24,937 bases of DNA from 43-108 sp001915545 (GCA_902491215.1 CABUGV010000044.1:1-24937); one strand, 5' to 3'; numbered from the stretch's first letter, positions 8,837 through 16,427 are shown. The notes: generated by a model not told the origin, from the letters alone. A program made the numbers and translations.

Positions 8837-9655
8837 TTATTGTTTCGTAAGCAAACAGGCCAATTCGTCTGCACGGTGCATGTCACCCGCCTGAATGTAG
8901 TAATTGTCGGCATCCATGCGCATGCGCCCGTTGAGCAGTGCTCCCTGTGGAATGACATTGCCGGCACGCAAGGCAGACACAAATTGTTCACAGCTCACGA
9001 ATCCGGCTATATCGTAGGTCCATTGCTCACGGCTTACGATGCCGGCTAGAAAATCTTTCGATACATCATTTGAAGCAAAGAAACCATTACGGCGAAAAAG
9101 CCCTTTGGCATCTGGGGATATCCTGACGAGAACACAATAGTCGAAAGTTGCAGGGATGCCCTTGCCGACGTTGGGCAGGTAGTTTCCGAAGGCATCGTAG
9201 TCACGGCTCTCGAGAAGGAGAAGATTTGAAAAGAATGCGGCCGACTTCACACTGAGATTCTTTCCGCACGCCTTGAGGTCGCCTCCATCCCACACACCTT
9301 CACCGTAGACGCCGAAATCGGGGACTGTGCATTCGACACCGCGCCGGGTGAGAAACGAATGCAGACACACTTCGGCCAATTTTCCCTGAAAAGCATTGCT
9401 GAACATTTCACCTGCACGGCGCATCATCAGGCCACCGGTTCTGTGGGCACGGTGATGGCCGGCACCGAAGCACATGGCATAAGCAAAGTTCATGGCATCT
9501 GTCGGGGCACCGCATGGAACCGGATGAGGGATAAATGTCCGGCGCGACACATTGAAATACGAATTGCCTTCTACGGGCATCTTGCTCATTTTCATACTCG
9601 AAGTTTTCAGGTCAACAATTGAATGCTTGTACCGCAGACGTGCAAAAGCACTCAT
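8837..9655 (-). CDS. Uncharacterised protein with PD-(D/E)XK nuclease-like pattern
   Basis: This protein has up to 272 aa. I do not recognise the family. Residues 88-140 have the look of a restriction-endonuclease-like core: an N-terminal helix with an acidic residue (AFQGKLAEVCLHSFLTRRGVE, E95), then D123/D126 in VWDGGDL, then a hydrophobic strand ending in S-V-K (LSVKSA, K137). The spacing D126-x8-S135-x-K137 fits a PD-x(n)-(D/E/S)XK site. The C-terminal half has a strand FDYCVLVRIS (171-180) and a region around EQWTYDIAGFVS that is common beyond the core of such nucleases. No methyltransferase or other restriction partner is adjacent. The start is uncertain: Met21, 23 or 26 would also work, and a weak TATTTTTG element at 9679-9672 sits only about 10 bases before the outermost ATG's leader. 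The gene appears monocistronic. Confidence 0.6.
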   Translation of the reverse strand: MSAFARLRYKHSIVDLKTSSMKMSKMPVEGNSYFNVSRRTFIPHPVPCGAPTDAMNFAYAMCFGAGHHRAHRTGGLMMRRAGEMFSNAFQGKLAEVCLHSFLTRRGVECTVPDFGVYGEGVWDGGDLKACGKNLSVKSAAFFSNLLLLESRDYDAFGNYLPNVGKGIPATFDYCVLVRISPDAKGLFRRNGFFASNDVSKDFLAGIVSREQWTYDIAGFVSCEQFVSALRAGNVIPQGALLNGRMRMDADNYYIQAGDMHRADELACLLTKQ

Positions 9656-9889
9656 GCGGAAAGTGCATGTGCAAAAATATCAAATTGATTTTAAAATCTA
9701 ACCTGGGAGGCCGATGTATTTGAAAAGGAAAGAAAGCTATGGTGTTCGGATTGGCGGATATTGTGCAAAATAGGAATCGAGGGAACGGACATACTGACTC
9801 GGCATAGGTATGAGCAATGTGTCAAAATGAAAGCGGACCGGCACAAAAATAGCATGCACGATCCACTTTCTTCTTTGCACTTGTTGTTG

Positions 9890-10069
9890 TCACTCTGCCG
9901 GAGCCCATTTGCAGCGGACAGGAGAAACGATTGCTCCTTCTTCCTTCAACTGCTTCATGGCCTTGTCGACCTCTTTACGGTCAAGACCGCTGAGTTCTGC
10001 AATTTTACCAGCGTTAAGCGGAGTTCCAGCCTCTTTCATTGTTGCCAATACTTTTTCTTTTGTTTCCAT
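9890..10069 (-). CDS. Small winged-helix/MarR-like DNA-binding protein (59 aa)
   Basis: The ATG at 10069 opens a 59-codon frame ending in TGA at 9890. The product begins METKEKVLATMKEAGTPLNA and continues with GKIAELSGLDRKEVDKAMKQLKEEG, then a basic wing AIVSPVRCKWAPAE. The pattern helix - 'GKIAELSGL' - recognition helix 'RKEVDKAMKQLKEEG' - beta-wing is that of the minimal winged helix found in MarR and other small transcription factors. It probably binds DNA, though some such proteins serve other roles. The single Cys (53) lies in the wing. The start is 15 bases past the stop of the four-Cys protein gene (10085-10291), so the two are almost certainly cotranscribed. A longer frame on the other strand over this region is a shadow. 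The next 200 bases to the left (9656-9889) carry no gene I can support. Confidence 0.75.
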   Translation of the reverse strand: METKEKVLATMKEAGTPLNAGKIAELSGLDRKEVDKAMKQLKEEGAIVSPVRCKWAPAE

Positions 10070-10084
10070 AATTCTTTGCTTCTT

Positions 10085-10291
10085 TTAATAATTGTTGTTT
10101 CTTATTTCCAGAGTTATGTCAATATATGGCCGTGTGCCATTGATGTAGTCGGTGTACAACATTTCAGGATCTAATCCTTTGAGAATCCTACATTTGCCAC
10201 ATGATTCACAATCGTGCAGACATTTCCAGGCGTCTATCACAAAAGCTCTCCGTTCTTCGATGGTCGAATTCTCTATTTCTGGAGGTGTCAT
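10085..10291 (-). CDS. Small four-cysteine protein (68 aa), candidate Fe-S or metal binder
   Basis: This 68-aa protein starts MTPPEIENSTIEERRAFVID. Its centre has C24-x3-C28-x2-C31-x2-C34 in WKCLHDCESCGKCRILKG. The remainder is a predicted helix before the cluster and a strand-like YIDITLEIRNNNY tail. No signal peptide or membrane segment is seen, so it is cytoplasmic. Four closely spaced cysteines suggest a bound metal or Fe-S cluster. The first three match the spacing of radical-SAM cysteines, but the protein is far too short to be such an enzyme. I recognise it only as a conserved-looking Bacteroidales small protein of unknown function. It is the first gene of a two-gene unit with the winged-helix protein and is divergent from the DUF169 gene. 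Confidence 0.72.
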   Translation of the reverse strand: MTPPEIENSTIEERRAFVIDAWKCLHDCESCGKCRILKGLDPEMLYTDYINGTRPYIDITLEIRNNNY

Positions 10292-10360
10292 GGGTCTTAG
10301 TGTATTATTCCGTTCATAAAATATAGCATGTGTCTTGCGTCACTGCTGTTATCAACGGCA

Positions 10361-10368
10361 CAAATATA
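10361..10368 (-). promoter_or_regulatory. -7 element for the four-Cys / winged-helix operon
   Basis: The minus strand reads TATATTTG, matching TAnnTTTG, about 70 bases before the ATG of the four-Cys gene. No clear TTTG is present at the right distance upstream. Confidence 0.45.
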
Positions 10369-10517
10369 ATGTAAAGTTTACAAATTTGAAAAGAAAACAT
10401 ATTGATATTTGTTAAAGGAGATAATTTTGCAGAGCCGGAGGTGTAAGAGCAATACCCGAATATGTTAACGTGGCACATGGTTTCGGGCGGATGCGATGGA
10501 ATTTGAAATTAAAAATA

Positions 10518-10525
10518 TAACTTTG
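10518..10525 (+). promoter_or_regulatory. -7 element for the DUF169 gene
   Basis: TAACTTTG matches TAnnTTTG. Transcription would begin near 10532, which rules out the ATG at 10533 in practice and favours the ATG codons at 10557 or 10563. The -33 position is not well matched. Confidence 0.45.
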
Positions 10526-10556
10526 AGAGTGATTGTATAAAATACAAAAAAAGAAG

Positions 10557-11279
10557 ATGCTTATGATACAGACATTCTTGCAGAAATACAAGGAAGCATT
10601 TGGAGATACGGCTCCGCTTCCCATCGCTTTCGGATACAGCGACGTACCCGAAGCTGAAGTGAAAAAGATTCCCAGATGTATCATAGGAAACATACGCAAG
10701 GTGTGCGACGGAGAGTCTCTGACGCTGAGCAAGGAGAATGTGACGTGCGGTGGAGGAGGCCTGTACACAGCGTTTGCACCTATGCAGGAACGGATTCCAG
10801 TATTTGTTTCGGAAACGGAGCACTACAAGCAGACTCCTGAACAAGTCAAGGAGTACATTGAGGGTCTGGACATTCACCCTGCGGAGAAACCTTATCTGAA
10901 TTTTGTCCGTATGGACAGAATATCCTCACTCGACGATGTTGAGGGGATACTGTTTTTTGCAACTCCAGATGTGCTGTCGGGATTGTGCTCATGGGCTTTC
11001 TACGACAACAACGATGAAGACGCTGTGACTGCAAAGTTTGCATCGGGATGCTGCAGCATTGTGACATTCGCGACAAGAGAAAACCGCAACAATGGGCGAC
11101 GATGCTTCATAGGCATGCTAGATCCTTCTGCACGACCGTTGGTACCTGCAAACGAACTCAGTTTCGTCATTCCGACATGCCGTTTCCGCGAGATGGTGCA
11201 AACGATGGAAGATTCCGCACTATTCAGAAAAGCTTATTCGATAGTAAGGAAGAGAATCGTAGGCGAAATCGGGAAATAG
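10557..11279 (+). CDS. DUF169 family protein
   Basis: This 240-aa cytoplasmic protein from the ATG at 10557 (MLMIQTFLQKYKEAFG) resembles DUF169 / COG2043, a family of unknown function often found in anaerobes. Family-like features are the early PLPIAFGYSD, a Cys-Gly4 stretch (CGGGGLYTAF, Cys at about 64), PYLNFVRMDR, and FASGCCSIVTFATRE (paired Cys at about 165-166), followed by GRRCFIGMLDPSARP. An upstream in-frame ATG at 10533 overlaps the predicted transcription start, and the next ATG at 10563 is equally good. The conserved cysteines and glycine-rich loop suggest metal, cofactor or thiol chemistry, but no reaction is established. It is divergent from the four-Cys operon and is followed, 85 bases on, by a thioredoxin-fold protein. 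Confidence 0.78.
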   Translation: MLMIQTFLQKYKEAFGDTAPLPIAFGYSDVPEAEVKKIPRCIIGNIRKVCDGESLTLSKENVTCGGGGLYTAFAPMQERIPVFVSETEHYKQTPEQVKEYIEGLDIHPAEKPYLNFVRMDRISSLDDVEGILFFATPDVLSGLCSWAFYDNNDEDAVTAKFASGCCSIVTFATRENRNNGRRCFIGMLDPSARPLVPANELSFVIPTCRFREMVQTMEDSALFRKAYSIVRKRIVGEIGK

Positions 11280-11364
11280 AAAATTTCAGACACAAGATTT
11301 GGGAAAAGACAGACATGAACAGGGAGAAGGCCATAGCCTACCCTTAAGTAAAAAAAGAAATCCT

Positions 11365-11664
11365 ATGATAAAAATATATGTAATGGACACTTGCCCTGAC
11401 TGCACATACGTTGAAGAGCAGATCAAGGATGACAGCCGCTATGAAATAATAGATATAGGACGGCACGTAAGAAACCTGAAAGAATTCTTGAAGCTCCGCG
11501 ACTCTTCTCCTGCCTTTGCCGAAGCAAAACGAGCGGAAGCTGCGGGCATTCCATGCTTTGTACTTGAAGACGGAAGGGTTACGCTCATTCCTGAAGATGC
11601 AGGACTCAAATCGCGCCCGACGGCTGACGGGAGCGCATGCAAGCTGGACGGAAGCGGGTGCTGA
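11365..11664 (+). CDS. Glutaredoxin-related thioredoxin-fold protein with CPDC motif
   Basis: This 99-aa protein starts at MIKIYVMDTCPDC. The upstream extension of the frame has no coding character and overlaps the DUF169 trailer. The active-site motif C-P-D-C (residues 10-13) follows the first beta-strand. The fold continues with EEQIKDDSRYEIIDIGRHVRNLKEFLKLRD and the cis-Pro segment AAGIPCFVLEDG. The length and the IPCFVLEDG segment suit a small glutaredoxin-like oxidoreductase that exchanges thiols and disulfides in the cytoplasm. The C-terminus carries two more cysteines (ACKLDGSGC), as seen in some members. It lies on the same strand as the DUF169 gene and may share its transcript. It converges on the thioesterase gene, with an imperfect hairpin between them at 11694-11728. 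Confidence 0.78.
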   Translation: MIKIYVMDTCPDCTYVEEQIKDDSRYEIIDIGRHVRNLKEFLKLRDSSPAFAEAKRAEAAGIPCFVLEDGRVTLIPEDAGLKSRPTADGSACKLDGSGC

Positions 11665-11693
11665 TAAAAAGCTGAAAACGGAAACTGGCGGAG

Positions 11694-11728
11694 GCAGGGC
11701 TCCAGCAAACAGTAGAGGTGGAGCCTGC
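11694..11728. terminator. Imperfect hairpin between convergent genes
   Basis: GCAGGGCTCCA (11694-11704) pairs with TGGAGCCTGC (11719-11728), with one bulged G. It lies between the stops of two convergent genes, so it may help end both transcripts. There is no T-run, so the call is tentative. Confidence 0.3.
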
Positions 11729-11748
11729 TCACACCATGACGGCGGTTG

Positions 11749-12156
11749 TCAGAACTGCCACTCCTCACGCTTGCGGTATCCGGAACTCGTCAGGAATGCA
11801 AGCAATCCGCCCTGTTCGTCGGTAATCCTTACTTCGATGAAAGGGACTTTTGCGTGTGAAAAGACTTCTGTGGCCTCAGCATAGATGTATCCGTCGGAAA
11901 CAGCCCTGAGGAAAGTTATCTGTGCATTCAGCGAGAGGGTTATATTCTTCCGGCTGTTTGCCACAGCAGCAAAAGCGAGGTCGGCCAATGTGAACAGCGC
12001 ACCTCCCTGGCACACTCCTCCGGCATTGAGATGTTCGGGGGTGACGAGCATACGTGCCTTGGCATACCCTTCTCTCACTTCGAGCAATTCCACACCGGCT
12101 CCCGCAGCGAAACGGTCGTTGAGAAGCATTTCCTTCAATGATTTTTCGTATGTCAT
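11749..12156 (-). CDS. PaaI-type hotdog-fold acyl-CoA thioesterase
   Basis: This 135-aa protein starts at MTYEKSLKEMLLNDRFA (ATG at 12156). The longer frame to 12228 would run through the promoter element at 12194-12201, so it is not used. The hotdog fold is shown by GAGVELLEVREGYAKARMLVTPEHLNAGGVCQGGALFTLADLAFAAVAN, which contains the PaaI-type N-x-G-x(3)-GG signature and a helix with the usual acidic residue (L-A-D-L). The strand ITLSLNAQITFLRAV follows. Proteins of this family hydrolyse acyl- or aryl-CoA thioesters in the cytoplasm. The substrate is not predictable here. It is a single gene convergent with the CPDC protein gene. Confidence 0.86.
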   Translation of the reverse strand: MTYEKSLKEMLLNDRFAAGAGVELLEVREGYAKARMLVTPEHLNAGGVCQGGALFTLADLAFAAVANSRKNITLSLNAQITFLRAVSDGYIYAEATEVFSHAKVPFIEVRITDEQGGLLAFLTSSGYRKREEWQF

Positions 12157-12193
12157 AGTGTTTTCGGTATTAAATATTTGCAAAACATTTCTG

Positions 12194-12201
12194 CAAATAT
12201 A
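12194..12201 (-). promoter_or_regulatory. -7 element for the thioesterase gene
   Basis: The minus strand reads TATATTTG, a consensus -7 match. TTTG at 12229-12226 lies upstream but at 24-base spacing, slightly too long. The leader would be about 30 bases and confirms the ATG at 12156. Confidence 0.45.
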
Positions 12202-12446
12202 GCAAACCGTGCGGATATACGATGGCAAAGAACATATTTACTCATTTACAAGACGTTCGATGACCGAATCACGTGCATGAAAGGAACCTATGGACGAGGT
12301 GTGAGGGAGAAATGGACCTGTAAGGACACAAAAAACTGATATTTGCACCATGACAAAGAACTATAGTGCACAGTTATTTGTTAACATTGTAAAGAACATA
12401 AAATTTCAGCAATTTACATATAAACTTAATCAAATACGACAGACTT

Positions 12447-12764
12447 ATGGATACAGATAAGATTACAATCGAGCACATACCAGCAAAGGCTTTATTCCGC
12501 ACTGTGGTAGACGGTGTCGAAGCACATGTCGCATACAAGAGCGACGGAAAAAGTCTCGACATACGCCACACGATTGTGCCGGACCCCATAGGCGGGCGAG
12601 GCATAGCATCGGCACTGGTAAGAGCCGCATACGACTACGCTCTTGCCAATAATCTTACTCCTGTAGCCACATGCTCCTATGCGGTAATATGGCTTCAGAG
12701 ACATCCTGAATACCACGGCGAAACAGGCAAAGACTATGCAGGCCCTAACAGCTGTGCGCTTTAA
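12447..12764 (+). CDS. Small GNAT-type N-acetyltransferase (YjdJ/COG2388-like)
   Basis: This 105-aa protein begins MDTDKITIEHIPAKALFRTVVDG. It has the single acetyl-CoA-binding core of short GNAT proteins: a beta-hairpin (AHVAYKSDGKSLDIRHTIVP), then the pyrophosphate-binding turn GGRGIASALVRAAYDYALANN (about 50-70), then PVATCSYAVIWLQRHPEY, where a Cys and the terminal H-P-E-Y are typical of the COG2388 group. Length is normal for that group. The acceptor substrate is unknown. The L,D-transpeptidase gene starts 33 bases further on, so the two may be cotranscribed. The 218 bases upstream (12229-12446) show no clear promoter consensus. Confidence 0.82.
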   Translation: MDTDKITIEHIPAKALFRTVVDGVEAHVAYKSDGKSLDIRHTIVPDPIGGRGIASALVRAAYDYALANNLTPVATCSYAVIWLQRHPEYHGETGKDYAGPNSCAL

Positions 12765-12797
12765 AAAGAACGTCTTAATTTTTTTTCAAACACGGCC

Positions 12798-13820
12798 ATG
12801 AAACCTATCTGTCTATTTTTTACAGCTATTGCACTGAACGTCTGCATGCTGTGCAACGGTCAGGCACCGGCATCTGCACCTGCAGACTACAAGACGCCGG
12901 TCAAGACGCAAACGCCTCAAACCGCAGCCGGCACTCAAAAGAAATTTACTGCCGACGACATCGAAATAACCAAGGACCTGCTTTACGACAAGTATACTCT
13001 GAAGGATACGTACAAGTACCAAAACGAGGAACGCAACTTCAAATGGGACATCATAAAGGAAAAGCTTGCATACATAGAAAACATACAGCTTGAGAAGAAC
13101 ATACGATGGGCGGTTCTGCAGAACTACAAGAATCTCAACCGCGAAGCACCGCTTGTGCACAAGTACAGGCGCAATGCCTACAAGCGCGTATGCGACACAC
13201 TCGGAGTGGAGCGCTACCAGTCGACTCCTCTCTACCTTATATCAGACACGCTGACCCCCGAGCGCTACGGCCCTGACGGCACCATCGTAAAAAGACTGGC
13301 CGATGTGGGCAGTTTTGCACAGGTGGCTCCGATAACCATTGAAGGGAAATGGCTTCTGCCGAAACGCTACGTGAGGGACCTCGCCGACAGCACCGTATTC
13401 CACCACGCTATATTCATTGACCGCGGCGACCAGAACATTGCCACGCTCGAACGCACAGCTCCAGGCAAATGGGTGGTGCGCAGCATGAACCCTGCCACGA
13501 CGGGACGCCACAAGCCTCCATACGCCCAGGAGACACCGCTGGGAATGTTCCTTCTTCAGGAAAAGAAGAACCGCATGGTATTCCTCAAGGACGGTTCAAA
13601 ACAAACGGGCGGATATGCTCCGTATGCCAGCAGATTCACCAACGGCGCCTACATACACGGTGTGCCTGTGAACGTGCCGAGGACATCCATAATTGAGTAC
13701 AGCTACTCGCTCGGAACCACTCCACGCTCACACATGTGCGTACGCAACGCCACGTCGCATTCAAAATTCGTCTACGAATGGGCACCTACACAGAAGACCA
13801 TCGTTGTTGTCATAGAATAA
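12798..13820 (+). CDS. L,D-transpeptidase (YkuD domain), secreted
   Basis: This 340-aa exported protein has a signal peptide at about 1-21 (ICLFFTAIALNVCMLCNGQ; the Cys before G could alternatively be a lipobox-like site). A Pro/Thr-rich linker (24-46), a charged helical region (50-140) and a catalytic YkuD domain (about 195-340) follow. The active-site signature is present as Y-I-H-G (285-288) and S-H-M-C-V-R-N (311-317), with Cys314 as nucleophile. The usual SHGC has Met in place of Gly here. Such enzymes cross-link peptidoglycan through L,D bonds or attach proteins to it in the periplasm. It follows the small GNAT gene and precedes a second L,D-transpeptidase-type gene that has its own promoter. 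Confidence 0.86.
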   Translation: MKPICLFFTAIALNVCMLCNGQAPASAPADYKTPVKTQTPQTAAGTQKKFTADDIEITKDLLYDKYTLKDTYKYQNEERNFKWDIIKEKLAYIENIQLEKNIRWAVLQNYKNLNREAPLVHKYRRNAYKRVCDTLGVERYQSTPLYLISDTLTPERYGPDGTIVKRLADVGSFAQVAPITIEGKWLLPKRYVRDLADSTVFHHAIFIDRGDQNIATLERTAPGKWVVRSMNPATTGRHKPPYAQETPLGMFLLQEKKNRMVFLKDGSKQTGGYAPYASRFTNGAYIHGVPVNVPRTSIIEYSYSLGTTPRSHMCVRNATSHSKFVYEWAPTQKTIVVVIE

Positions 13821-13847
13821 TATTATATTCATTTTTAACCATTTACA

Positions 13848-13879
13848 TTCGTATTTCAGAGAAAAAGGAATTAACTTTG
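13848..13879 (+). promoter_or_regulatory. Promoter of the second L,D-transpeptidase-type gene
   Basis: TTCG (13848-13851), 20 bases, then TAACTTTG (13872-13879) matches the Bacteroidales consensus with one mismatch at -33. Transcription near 13886 gives a leader of about 16 bases before the ATG at 13902. Confidence 0.6.
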
Positions 13880-13901
13880 TGCCATTAATCCCATAACTCC
13901 C

Positions 13902-14615
13902 ATGCACAAGTTATTTTTGATATTTTCTCTATTGGCTTTGCCATGCCTATTTTTTCAGCCTGAAACAAACATTCCAGACAGCAAGGAAACACCAGAAACA
14001 AAAGAACAGAACAAGACGGACATCTGCCAAGAATTGTACGAAGAGATGGAACTCGACAGCATTGTCGATTCAGATGCATTCAGACAGGCCGTCGCCGGAT
14101 ACTACAAGATAAAGGAACGCAAACGCGACGTACTCACACTAATAGATTTCTCCAAACCTTCAACGGAGAAGCGTCTTTACGTTTTCGACATGAAAAAGAA
14201 GAAGATGCTCTTCTGTTCGGTCGTCTCGCACGGCAGAAACAGCGGAGGCAACTATGCCACATCTTTCTCAAACGAAAACGGTTCGTACAAAAGTTCACTC
14301 GGATTCTATCTCACAGAAAACACATATCAGGGCAAGAACGGCTATTCGCTGGTTCTCGACGGACTTGAAGAAGGCATCAACGACAACGCCAAGCGCAGAG
14401 CTATCGTGATGCACGGCGCGGCATATTCCAATCCGTCGACAATACGCTGTTCGGGACGTCTGGGACGCAGCCTCGGATGCCCTGCAGTGCCACAGGCTCT
14501 CTCACGCCCCATCATTGATGCCATAAAGGGCGGAAGCGTGCTCTACATATACGCCAAGAAGCCTGAATATTTTGCTCAGAGCCACATTGCAGAGCGCCCT
14601 TCGAACATACTTTGA
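13902..14615 (+). CDS. Murein L,D-transpeptidase catalytic domain family protein (YkuD_2 type)
   Basis: This 237-aa protein has an N-terminal signal (KLFLIFSLLALPCLFFQP; Cys15 may be a lipidation site but the context is not canonical) and a charged linker. The catalytic domain reads LTLIDFSKPSTEKRLYVFDMKKKKMLFCSVVSHG, then GFYLTENTYQGKNGYSLVLDGLEEGINDNAKRRAIVMHG, then SGRLGRSLGCPAVP. H171-G172 and S190-L-G-C193 form the active-site pair seen in PF13645-type L,D-transpeptidase-like proteins. It is unrelated in detail to the preceding YkuD enzyme, so the two are not a recent duplication. The probable role is periplasmic peptidoglycan remodelling. Its own promoter lies upstream. The threonine-aldolase gene follows after 32 bases. 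Confidence 0.88.
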   Translation: MHKLFLIFSLLALPCLFFQPETNIPDSKETPETKEQNKTDICQELYEEMELDSIVDSDAFRQAVAGYYKIKERKRDVLTLIDFSKPSTEKRLYVFDMKKKKMLFCSVVSHGRNSGGNYATSFSNENGSYKSSLGFYLTENTYQGKNGYSLVLDGLEEGINDNAKRRAIVMHGAAYSNPSTIRCSGRLGRSLGCPAVPQALSRPIIDAIKGGSVLYIYAKKPEYFAQSHIAERPSNIL

Positions 14616-14647
14616 TTTCACACACATAATACAAACAACACAAACCT

Positions 14648-15673
14648 ATGCTTCACTTTGATACCGACTATATGGAGGGTGCTCATCCGGAAGTGATGAA
14701 GCGCCTCATGGAAACAAATCTCGAACAGACTTCAGGATACGGCAACGACACGTACACACTGCATGCCAAGGAACTCGTACGCTCGGCATTCGGACAGTCG
14801 GATGCGGCAGTATATTTCCTCGTAGGCGGAACGCAGACAAACTCAACTGTAATCGATGCGCTCCTCGCACGCCACGAAGGGGTGCTGGCGGCCGAAACTG
14901 CACACATAAACGTTCACGAATCGGGTGCAATCGAGGCCACAGGCCACAAGGTGCTCACTTTGCCTCAGCACGAAGGCAAGCTTGATGCCGGCGAAGTGGA
15001 AGAATACATCACAAACTTCTACCGCGACGAAACATACGAGCACATGGTGGCTCCTGGCATGGTGTACATTTCCCACCCTACTGAATTCGGAACACTCTAT
15101 ACGCTAGATGAGCTCGAAGCACTCAGCAATGTGTGCCGCAAAGCCGAAATACCTCTTTATCTCGATGGTGCGCGCCTCGGATACGGACTCGCATCGCCAA
15201 ACACCGATGTGGCTCTTACGGACATTGCACGCCTTTGCGATGTCTTCTACATAGGCGGAACAAAGGTCGGAGCGCTTTTCGGCGAGGCAGTCGTCGCACG
15301 CGACCACTCACTGCTCCGCCACTTCACACCTCTAGTAAAACAGCATGGTGCACTGCTGGCTAAAGGACGACTTCTGGGCATACAGTTTGAGGCACTGTTC
15401 ACCGACAATCTCTACCAGCACATCGGCACACACGCAATCGAAATGGCCATGAAGCTGAAGGAAGCTTTCATCGTGAAGGGCTACCGCCTGCACATCGATT
15501 CACCAACAAACCAGCAGTTCGTATGCCTGTCGAATGCAACAATCGACCGCCTGGCAGAAAATGCCACTTTCGAACTCTGGGGACCGAGAGGTGAAAAAGA
15601 AACTGTCGTGCGCTTCGTCACAAGCTGGGCAACACGCGAGGAGGATGTAGATGCACTGATTTCTCTTCTGTAA
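14648..15673 (+). CDS. Low-specificity L-threonine aldolase-type PLP enzyme
   Basis: This 341-aa cytoplasmic PLP-dependent enzyme of the beta-eliminating lyase/threonine aldolase family cleaves L-threonine or L-allo-threonine to glycine and acetaldehyde. Features are FDTDYMEGAHPEV at the N-terminus, TSGYGNDTYT (28-37), FLVGGTQTNS (57-66), AETAHINVHESGA (82-94, the PLP-stacking His), LYLDGARLGYG (170-180, Asp for the pyridine N) and YIGGTKVGA (201-209), with K206 as the Schiff-base lysine. Length is normal. All expected cofactor residues are present. DUF1847 follows after 20 bases, and both probably form one transcript ending at the terminator at 16374. Confidence 0.9.
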   Translation: MLHFDTDYMEGAHPEVMKRLMETNLEQTSGYGNDTYTLHAKELVRSAFGQSDAAVYFLVGGTQTNSTVIDALLARHEGVLAAETAHINVHESGAIEATGHKVLTLPQHEGKLDAGEVEEYITNFYRDETYEHMVAPGMVYISHPTEFGTLYTLDELEALSNVCRKAEIPLYLDGARLGYGLASPNTDVALTDIARLCDVFYIGGTKVGALFGEAVVARDHSLLRHFTPLVKQHGALLAKGRLLGIQFEALFTDNLYQHIGTHAIEMAMKLKEAFIVKGYRLHIDSPTNQQFVCLSNATIDRLAENATFELWGPRGEKETVVRFVTSWATREEDVDALISLL

Positions 15674-15693
15674 ACCAATCCACTCATTGTTTT

Positions 15694-16341
15694 ATGGAAG
15701 AAACGAAAAACAAATATTCATGCGTCGACTGCGGTACCCAAAACTGCAAATACAAAGACCGCACATATCCTGACTTCTGCCTCACGACGAACCTCAAAGA
15801 CGCAGACATGCAGTGGGCGCTAGAGCGCTACGACGAAGGCGACAACCGCAAAATTATGATTGCCAGTGCTGAAGTGGAGTACGAGGGCTATTGCCAATGG
15901 ACACGCGTGCAGGAAATCATGGAATTTGCCAACAAGATTGGAGCAAAACGCATAGGCATAGCAAACTGCATAGGCCTCATCAACGAAGCACGCATATTTG
16001 CACGCATACTGCGTTCAAACGGTTTCGAGCCTTACTCGGTCATCTGCAAGGTGGCGGGACAGGCAAAAAGTTCAATGGGCATACCGGCACAATGCGAAAG
16101 CATAGGTGTTGCCATGTGCAATCCGATTATGCAGGCACGTCTTCTCAACGAAGCGCATACGGATCTCAACGTTGTCATAGGACTTTGCGTCGGGCACGAC
16201 AGCCTTTTCTACAAATACTCCGATGCATACGTTACGACGCTCGTGACCAAAGACCGCGTGACAGGAAACAATCCCGCAGCGGCGCTGTACACGGCAAACT
16301 CCTACTACAAGAAAAAGTTCTTCAAGGAAGAAAATAAATGA
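15694..16341 (+). CDS. DUF1847 domain protein (Cys-rich, putative metal binding)
   Basis: This 215-aa cytoplasmic protein resembles the DUF1847 family. The N-terminus has C-V-D-C-G-T-Q-N-C (residues 10-18) and a further Cys in YPDFC (29), a likely metal site. The body has a Rossmann-like alternation (KIMIASAEVEYEG, AKRIGIANCIGLINEARIFARILRSNGF, PYSVICKVAGQAKS, NVVIGLCVGHDSLF). The repeated cysteines, in IANC, VICK, PAQCESIG, AMCNP and GLCVGHD, fit that family. No reaction is known. It is the last gene of the probable threonine-aldolase operon and is followed by a strong terminator. Confidence 0.82.
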   Translation: MEETKNKYSCVDCGTQNCKYKDRTYPDFCLTTNLKDADMQWALERYDEGDNRKIMIASAEVEYEGYCQWTRVQEIMEFANKIGAKRIGIANCIGLINEARIFARILRSNGFEPYSVICKVAGQAKSSMGIPAQCESIGVAMCNPIMQARLLNEAHTDLNVVIGLCVGHDSLFYKYSDAYVTTLVTKDRVTGNNPAAALYTANSYYKKKFFKEENK

Positions 16342-16373
16342 CCGCAGATTTATAAATACAGTTTTATACAAAT

Positions 16374-16427
16374 AAAGGCAACTCTACGAAATGCACTGCT
16401 CAGCACCATTTCAGAGTTGCCTTTTTT
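16374..16427 (+). terminator. Intrinsic terminator after the DUF1847 gene
   Basis: A 12-bp stem (AAAGGCAACTCT, 16374-16385, with AGAGTTGCCTTT, 16413-16424) continues inward through a 2-base bulge into GAAATG/CATTTC (16388-16393 with 16407-16412). It runs into a T-rich tract (TTTTTTCT). This is a classic rho-independent terminator. Confidence 0.88.

Noticed and set aside
9761..10174. 137-aa plus-strand frame over the winged-helix gene
   Set aside because: The minus strand here encodes the 59-aa winged-helix protein with good motif content. The plus-strand product is an unbalanced Cys/Phe/Leu-rich sequence.
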